DNA of 64,000 bases from an uncultured Paracoccaceae bacterium (GTDB lineage Bacteria; Pseudomonadota; Alphaproteobacteria; Rhodobacterales; Rhodobacteraceae): contig CANMDE010000005.1 in the NCBI GenBank assembly GCA_947496535.1, positions 208,204 to 272,203 on the forward strand, written 5' to 3'. Below are positions 59,967-64,000 of the stretch, one piece after another (the first letter of the stretch is position 1; the number at the start of each line of letters is the position of its first letter). The notes under the pieces were generated by a model. That model saw only the letters and a list, made by a program, of their open reading frames with translations, had not been told where the DNA came from and did not search any database. Both the position numbers and the translations under genes were made by a program.

Positions 59967-62729
59967 ATGTCTTTTGTTTCGCGCCTGACCCGATGCCCTG
60001 ATGCACACAACCCCGATAGAGGGGCGGATGCGTTGCAAGCGGTGCCCGATATTGACCCGGGCTTGCAGCCTTTGATCCACGGAACGGCGGGCAGCAGCCC
60101 TTATCTGGCGGGGTTGATTGCCTCAGAAGCTGCGTGGCTGCCCGGCGCTTTGGATGATCCCGAGGCAACGACCGGCACACTGATCGCCGATCTGTCCGAG
60201 TTGGCACCCGACGCGGTGTCTGTCGGGTTGCGCGGAGCGAAAAGGCGGGTCGCGCTGCTGACCGCCTTGGCTGATCTGGGTGGGGTCTGGCCGTTGGAGA
60301 CTGTTACGGACACACTGACCAGTTTTGCGGATGCCGCTGTGGCTGCAGCCATGCGTGCCACGGTTGGTGCCGAAATCGCGCGAGGGAAACTGCCAGGCGA
60401 TCCTGATATTGACTGCGCTGGGGGCATGGTCGCGCTTGCCATGGGGAAGATGGGGGCGGGGGAGTTGAATTACTCGTCCGACATCGACCTGATTTGGCTG
60501 TTTGACGAAACGAAGTTTGAACCGGACGATTATCATGATGCCCGCGCGGCGTTTGTTCGGGCGACCCGTCGGATGACTGCGATTTTGTCGGATGTTTCGG
60601 CTGGCGGTTATGTCTTCCGCACCGATTTGCGTTTGCGTCCCGATGCCTCGGTCACGCCGGTCTGTCTGTCGATGGAAGCAGCCGAGCAGTATTATGAAAG
60701 CGTGGGCCGCACCTGGGAGCGGGCGGCCTATATCAAGGCGCGGCCATGCGCTGGTGATCTGAAGGCGGGCGAGAGCTTCCTTGACGCGCTTCGCCCGTTT
60801 GTCTGGCGCAAGCATCTGGATTTTGCTGCGATTCAGGACGCCCATGACATGAGATTGCGTATTCGGGACCACAAGCAATTGCACGGGCGTGTCACGTTGG
60901 AAGGGCACAACATGAAGCTGGGTCGCGGCGGTATTCGCGAGATCGAGTTCTTCACCCAGACCCGCCAGTTGATTGCCGGTGGTCGTGATCTGTCGCTGCG
61001 GGTGCGGCGGACGGACGAGGGGCTGGACCGACTGGCCGCCGCCGGTTGGATATCCCGCGATGTGGCGGATGGGCTTCTGGATCACTACCGCTTTCACAGA
61101 GAGGTCGAACATCGGTTGCAGATGATCAATGACGCGCAGACCCATGAATTGCCGGGCGATGCAGAAGGATTTGACAGATTGGCGGCGTTGATGGGTCGGG
61201 ATGTTGCTGGGTTGCGGTCTGAACTGCTTGCGCGGCTGGATGAGGTTCATAAGCTGACGGAGGGGTTCTTTGCCCCCAGCTCGCCAAAGCTACAAGCAGT
61301 CGAATGGGGTGACGAGGTCACGGCACGCTGGCCGAGTTATCCCGCGCTTCGCTCTGCGCGGGCGACCGAAATTTTCAAACGCATCACGCCGGAGATCATG
61401 GCGCGTTTGCAGGACGCTGCCCGACCCGACGAGGCATTGGCGCAGTTTGATGCTTTCCTTGCCGGGTTGCCTGCGGGGGTACAGCTTTTTTCATTGTTTG
61501 AGGCCAATCCACAGCTGACCCAGTTGATCGTCGATATTGCCGCGACAGCGCCCGCTTTGGCGCAATATCTGTCAGCCAACGCCGGTGTTCTGGATGCTGT
61601 GATTGCAGGTCCGTTCTTTGATGACTGGCCGGGTCGGAATGGTCTGCGGTTGCGACTTGACCGGGCGTTGGAACTTGCCCCCGATTATGAGGGGTGCCTG
61701 CTGGCCGCCCGCCGCTGGACCAAGGAATGGCATTTCCGGGTGGGCGTGCACTACCTGCGTGGTCTGATCAACGCCGATGAGGCCGGACGGCAATATGCCG
61801 ATCTGGCAGAGGTTGTGGTGGCAGGGCTCTGGCCCCGGATCGTGCATGATTTCGCCACGCGCCACGGATCACCACCGGGGCGTGGCGCGGTGGTATTGGG
61901 AATGGGATCGCTTGGGGCAGGGCGCTTGCACGCCAAATCGGACCTTGATCTGATCATGATCTATGATGGCGGCAAGGTGGATATGTCCGATGGGCGACGA
62001 CCGCTCGCGACCAAGACTTATTACGCCCGGTTGACCCAAGCTCTGATCACGGCACTTGCGGCACCAATGGCCGAAGGGCGGCTTTATGAGGCCGACATGC
62101 GGTTACGCCCGTCCGGCCGTCAGGGACCGGTGGCGACGTCGCTGGATGCATTTTACGATTATCAGCGCAATCAGGCATGGACCTGGGAGCATCTGGCCCT
62201 GACCCGCGCCCGCGTGATTGCGGGACCCGCTGACTTGGGCACGGAGATTGAGGCGTTTCGCTGCGACCTGATAAAGGAAAAGGGGCAGGGGCCAACAGTG
62301 GCGGCGGATGTCGCAGATATGCGCCGACGCATCGCAGATGTGAAATCCACTGCTGGCGATTTTGATATGAAGATCGGGCCGGGCCGTCTTCAGGATATTG
62401 AGCTTTTCGGCCAGGCACTTGCGCTGCAGCGGGGTACGGAGATGCTAGAGACGCGCCGTCAGATAGATATGGGGCAGCTCCCGCCGCAATCGGCGACGAT
62501 ATTGCGGGATGCGGTCGATCTGTATTGGAAGGTGCATTTCGCCACCTATCTGCTGGCCGGAGAAACGCTCGACCCCGATGCTGTTGGCGTGGGAGGTCGA
62601 AGGGTTATTTTGCGGGAAACGGGATTTGAGACGATGGATGAGTTGCTGGAGAATATCGAAAAGATCGCGGGGCAAGCATCTGGAATTATTGAGACGTATC
62701 TAAGCGAAGGAATGCAAAGTGAAGGGTGA
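59967..62729 (+). CDS. glnE: glutamine synthetase adenylyltransferase/deadenylase
   Basis: This is a 920-residue bifunctional enzyme that adds and removes AMP on glutamine synthetase in response to nitrogen status. Two nucleotidyltransferase domains each have the GxxGxxxL/D...DxD pattern: MGKMGAGELNYSSDIDLIWL near 165 and MGSLGAGRLHAKSDLDLIMI near 645. Motifs RTDLRLRPDAS and ADMRLRPSGRQGP follow. ATG 59967 gives the usual MSFVSRLTR start. The small gene downstream overlaps its end. Confidence 0.95.
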   Translation: MSFVSRLTRCPDAHNPDRGADALQAVPDIDPGLQPLIHGTAGSSPYLAGLIASEAAWLPGALDDPEATTGTLIADLSELAPDAVSVGLRGAKRRVALLTALADLGGVWPLETVTDTLTSFADAAVAAAMRATVGAEIARGKLPGDPDIDCAGGMVALAMGKMGAGELNYSSDIDLIWLFDETKFEPDDYHDARAAFVRATRRMTAILSDVSAGGYVFRTDLRLRPDASVTPVCLSMEAAEQYYESVGRTWERAAYIKARPCAGDLKAGESFLDALRPFVWRKHLDFAAIQDAHDMRLRIRDHKQLHGRVTLEGHNMKLGRGGIREIEFFTQTRQLIAGGRDLSLRVRRTDEGLDRLAAAGWISRDVADGLLDHYRFHREVEHRLQMINDAQTHELPGDAEGFDRLAALMGRDVAGLRSELLARLDEVHKLTEGFFAPSSPKLQAVEWGDEVTARWPSYPALRSARATEIFKRITPEIMARLQDAARPDEALAQFDAFLAGLPAGVQLFSLFEANPQLTQLIVDIAATAPALAQYLSANAGVLDAVIAGPFFDDWPGRNGLRLRLDRALELAPDYEGCLLAARRWTKEWHFRVGVHYLRGLINADEAGRQYADLAEVVVAGLWPRIVHDFATRHGSPPGRGAVVLGMGSLGAGRLHAKSDLDLIMIYDGGKVDMSDGRRPLATKTYYARLTQALITALAAPMAEGRLYEADMRLRPSGRQGPVATSLDAFYDYQRNQAWTWEHLALTRARVIAGPADLGTEIEAFRCDLIKEKGQGPTVAADVADMRRRIADVKSTAGDFDMKIGPGRLQDIELFGQALALQRGTEMLETRRQIDMGQLPPQSATILRDAVDLYWKVHFATYLLAGETLDPDAVGVGGRRVILRETGFETMDELLENIEKIAGQASGIIETYLSEGMQSEG

Positions 62730-62991
62730 TCATCCGTCTGATCCGAGGGGGCTCATCAAGGAAGCCTACCGCATCGAAAGCATCACGCCGGGCGAGTGTC
62801 GGTCGATCTTTCTTGATTGGGCGCTGAACCTGCCGGGGGGATCAGAGATGCGGGCCGCTGTGACCGACCTGATCGCGCTATATGCCGAGCATGGGCCGGA
62901 TCACCCGATGACGGTTGTCTTGCAAGCGGCGCTGGAGGACGCGCCCGCGCCGAAACGGCGTGGCGGGCGGGCTGGTCGGGTTGGGGGCTGA
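62719..62991 (+). CDS. small conserved protein coupled to glnE (90 aa)
   Basis: The start is GTG 62719, within the last codons of glnE, with AAGGA 8 bases upstream. The helical core IKEAYRIESITPGECRSIFL and FLDWALNLPGGSEMRAAVTD is followed by a basic tail (KRRGGRAGRVGG). No family is recognised. Overlap with glnE suggests co-translation, and gene position suggests a nitrogen-metabolism link, but nothing in the sequence shows it. Confidence 0.65.
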   Translation: MKGDHPSDPRGLIKEAYRIESITPGECRSIFLDWALNLPGGSEMRAAVTDLIALYAEHGPDHPMTVVLQAALEDAPAPKRRGGRAGRVGG

Positions 62992-63449
62992 GTAGTTGGT
63001 GGAGTTGGGGTGACTGAAGGGGCACTTTGGCGGATGATTTGAACGTCGGGATTGAGCCCATACTGTTGAAAAACTCTTCAATCCAAAAATAACCTCGGAA
63101 ATTTGGAATATCGTTCTTGCAGGGACCCTTTTAGCAAATCCTTTTTGAAACATGCGCATTTAACGGGACGGTATTCTCCTGATTTGGTCGCCATCGCTCG
63201 AATACTGAGTTTTCAACAGTATCAGCCCTCTTCGACCGATGCTACGCATTAGACGAATGTCTGGTTTCGCATTAATTGCAAAACCCTTCAACAGCGGCTT
63301 CGGTTTTGAACGGAGATTTACCGAGGCAATTATGCGATAGTATTTAACCTATCAATTTCAGGAGCCTCGTAGGTTTTCATGGCTATACAACTCCTGATTG
63401 ATATGCGAAAAAAGGACATCACTTCGGAATGCTCAGAGGATTTTAATAG
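62992..63449. other. 458-bp AT-rich intergenic region
   Basis: After the small glnE-linked gene the base composition drops sharply toward AT. It holds the inverted-repeat element at 63060-63222 and a hairpin CAAAACC (63279-63285) / GGTTTTG (63302-63308). A 44-codon frame at 63379-63513 overlaps the next gene and is not supported. Confidence 0.5.
63060..63222. repeat. 163-bp element bounded by imperfect inverted repeat
   Basis: The left arm ATACTGTTGAAAAACTC (63060-63076) and the right arm GAGTTTTCAACAGTAT (63207-63222) are inverted and differ by one A. No transposase is inside. The arms recall insertion-sequence ends, so a MITE or a decayed IS is possible. No target-site duplication was identified. 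Confidence 0.45.
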
Positions 63450-63791
63450 ATGTCAGACAAGACCAGTTGGATACACACAAATTTTGAAAATTGGAAATTT
63501 GCTAAGGGATTAAGGTGGTCTCTGCCAATTGTTATAATAATAGCCTCGGGTGTTTCCCTATACCTTTCCAGGGATAGGGAGTTTGATGGGGTCGATTTTT
63601 TTACTATATATATAATTATTGCATCTCTTGTCGACCTTGGGTTTTCGGCTCAAGACAAAATCTTTGATGGCAAGGGTAAAAATGAAGAGCAAAAGAAGCA
63701 GGATGTTGCTACGCGTAATTTCATAGCACTTTTGCTCCTGTTTATCCTAATCTTAGTACTTGTCACGCTCTCCGTAAAATACTGGATGTAA
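63450..63791 (+). CDS. orphan three-helix membrane protein (113 aa)
   Basis: ATG 63450 with AGAGGA upstream. Helices: WSLPIVIIIASGVSLYLS near 23-40, FFTIYIIIASLVDLGFSA near 50-67, and FIALLLLFILILVLVTLSVK near 91-110. A charged loop (DKIFDGKGKNEEQKKQD) separates helices 2 and 3. The codons are markedly AT-rich against all other genes in the window (many ATA, TTT, AAA), which suggests recent transfer. I do not recognise the family. Confidence 0.6.
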   Translation: MSDKTSWIHTNFENWKFAKGLRWSLPIVIIIASGVSLYLSRDREFDGVDFFTIYIIIASLVDLGFSAQDKIFDGKGKNEEQKKQDVATRNFIALLLLFILILVLVTLSVKYWM

Positions 63792-63831
63792 TGATTAAGT
63801 GACCCGCAGGTATCTTAAGACTGCGCCACGG

Positions 63832-64000
63832 ATGAACATTTTTGAACGTTGCAAAATGAGGACTATGCGGAACTTACGCCGACCGGACATTGACCCACGT
63901 GCAGCGAATGCCCGCTTTGTCCGGATTCTGTGGAAAAACAGACGTTTGCGAGCGCAGAAAGTGCGGCATCAAACGGAGCGCGAGCGCCTTTCTGATCAGG
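63832..64000 (+). CDS. unrecognised basic protein, 3'-truncated by window edge
   Basis: The frame is open from ATG 63832 to the end (56 codons seen). The N-terminus is strongly basic: RNLRRPDIDPRAANARFVRI, then WKNRRLRAQKVRHQTERERL. Internal ATGs at 63856 and 63865 are alternative starts. Nothing can be assigned. GC content returns toward the window norm. It might be DNA- or RNA-binding, from charge alone. Confidence 0.4.
   Translation, partial: MNIFERCKMRTMRNLRRPDIDPRAANARFVRILWKNRRLRAQKVRHQTERERLSDQ

Noticed and set aside
59887..60207. N-terminal extension of the YbaK-type protein
   Set aside because: The added residues match no family and are antisense to glnE. AAGGA sits just before the shorter start.
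60123..61250. 375-codon leftward frame
   Set aside because: It is antisense to glnE and is a shadow of its codon pattern.
63379..63513. 44-codon frame before the orphan membrane gene
   Set aside because: It overlaps the start of the better-supported gene at 63450 in another frame, and its ribosome-binding site is poor.

Overview
The window is chromosomal DNA from an alphaproteobacterium, most likely a marine Rhodobacteraceae (Roseobacter-group) organism. The evidence is gene content and order: sciP next to ctrA, usg, a ribosomal protein L21 carrying a C-terminal helix-hairpin-helix extension, a DUF1127/MocR divergent pair, bpt, DUF2852, and two Hint-domain secreted proteins. I see no rRNA operon, CRISPR array, complete insertion sequence or prophage. 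Most of the window is ordinary, densely packed and often overlapping housekeeping DNA.

Layout. 1-3.5 kb: tail of a LuxR-type response regulator, tRNA-Ser(CGA), a DUF2059 exported protein, a Hint-domain protein and a small exported protein. 3.7-9.8 kb: rplU-rpmA, three tandem GNAT acetyltransferases, then obgE-proB-proA. 9.9-15.7 kb: ctaA, an M32 carboxypeptidase, an enoyl-CoA hydratase, a thioesterase, DUF1127 and a MocR regulator. 15.8-16.9 kb: rplM-rpsI. 16.9-25.1 kb: yceI-like gene, a ppk2-tetR-pagL operon, a methyltransferase, an orphan ATPase-metA-hydrolase operon (MetA has Glu111, the acetyl-CoA signature) and a membrane protein. 25.2-32.9 kb: a tripartite tricarboxylate transporter (tctCBA) followed by AtuA-like and DUF4387 genes, facing tctD-tctE plus an extra periplasmic binding protein. 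A tandem 11-bp repeat in the shared promoter is a good candidate TctD site. 32.9-37.5 kb: second Hint protein, sodB, tRNA-Arg(CCT), mnmA, sciP, ctrA.

37.7-42.3 kb: ligA and recG, followed by a 40-codon gene for a one-helix membrane peptide. Its promoter and leader are packed with GTTC/GAAC tetramers, including two GTTC-N7-GTTC arrays, the alphaproteobacterial LexA box. This is the most interesting object in the window: a probable SOS-induced membrane microprotein that resembles the SidA-type division inhibitors in architecture. 42.3-50.4 kb: an Fe-S scaffold-like protein, hisI, gluQ, trmFO, two tandem beta-barrel proteins, gyrA and usg. 50.7-54.6 kb: an orphan membrane protein, ornithine cyclodeaminase and arginase with a divergent Lrp-type regulator and paired TTGCGCAA operators, dsbB and a YqaA-type protein. 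54.8-62.9 kb: tRNA-Leu(CAA), a MobA-like nucleotidyltransferase, a SYLF lipoprotein, a delta-class carbonic-anhydrase-like protein, an AhpD-like protein, bpt, DUF2852, a YbaK-type deacylase and glnE with a small partner gene.

63-64 kb: base composition becomes visibly AT-rich. There is a 163-bp stretch bounded by an imperfect inverted repeat, an orphan three-helix membrane protein and the start of an unrecognised gene, which suggests the edge of an accessory segment.
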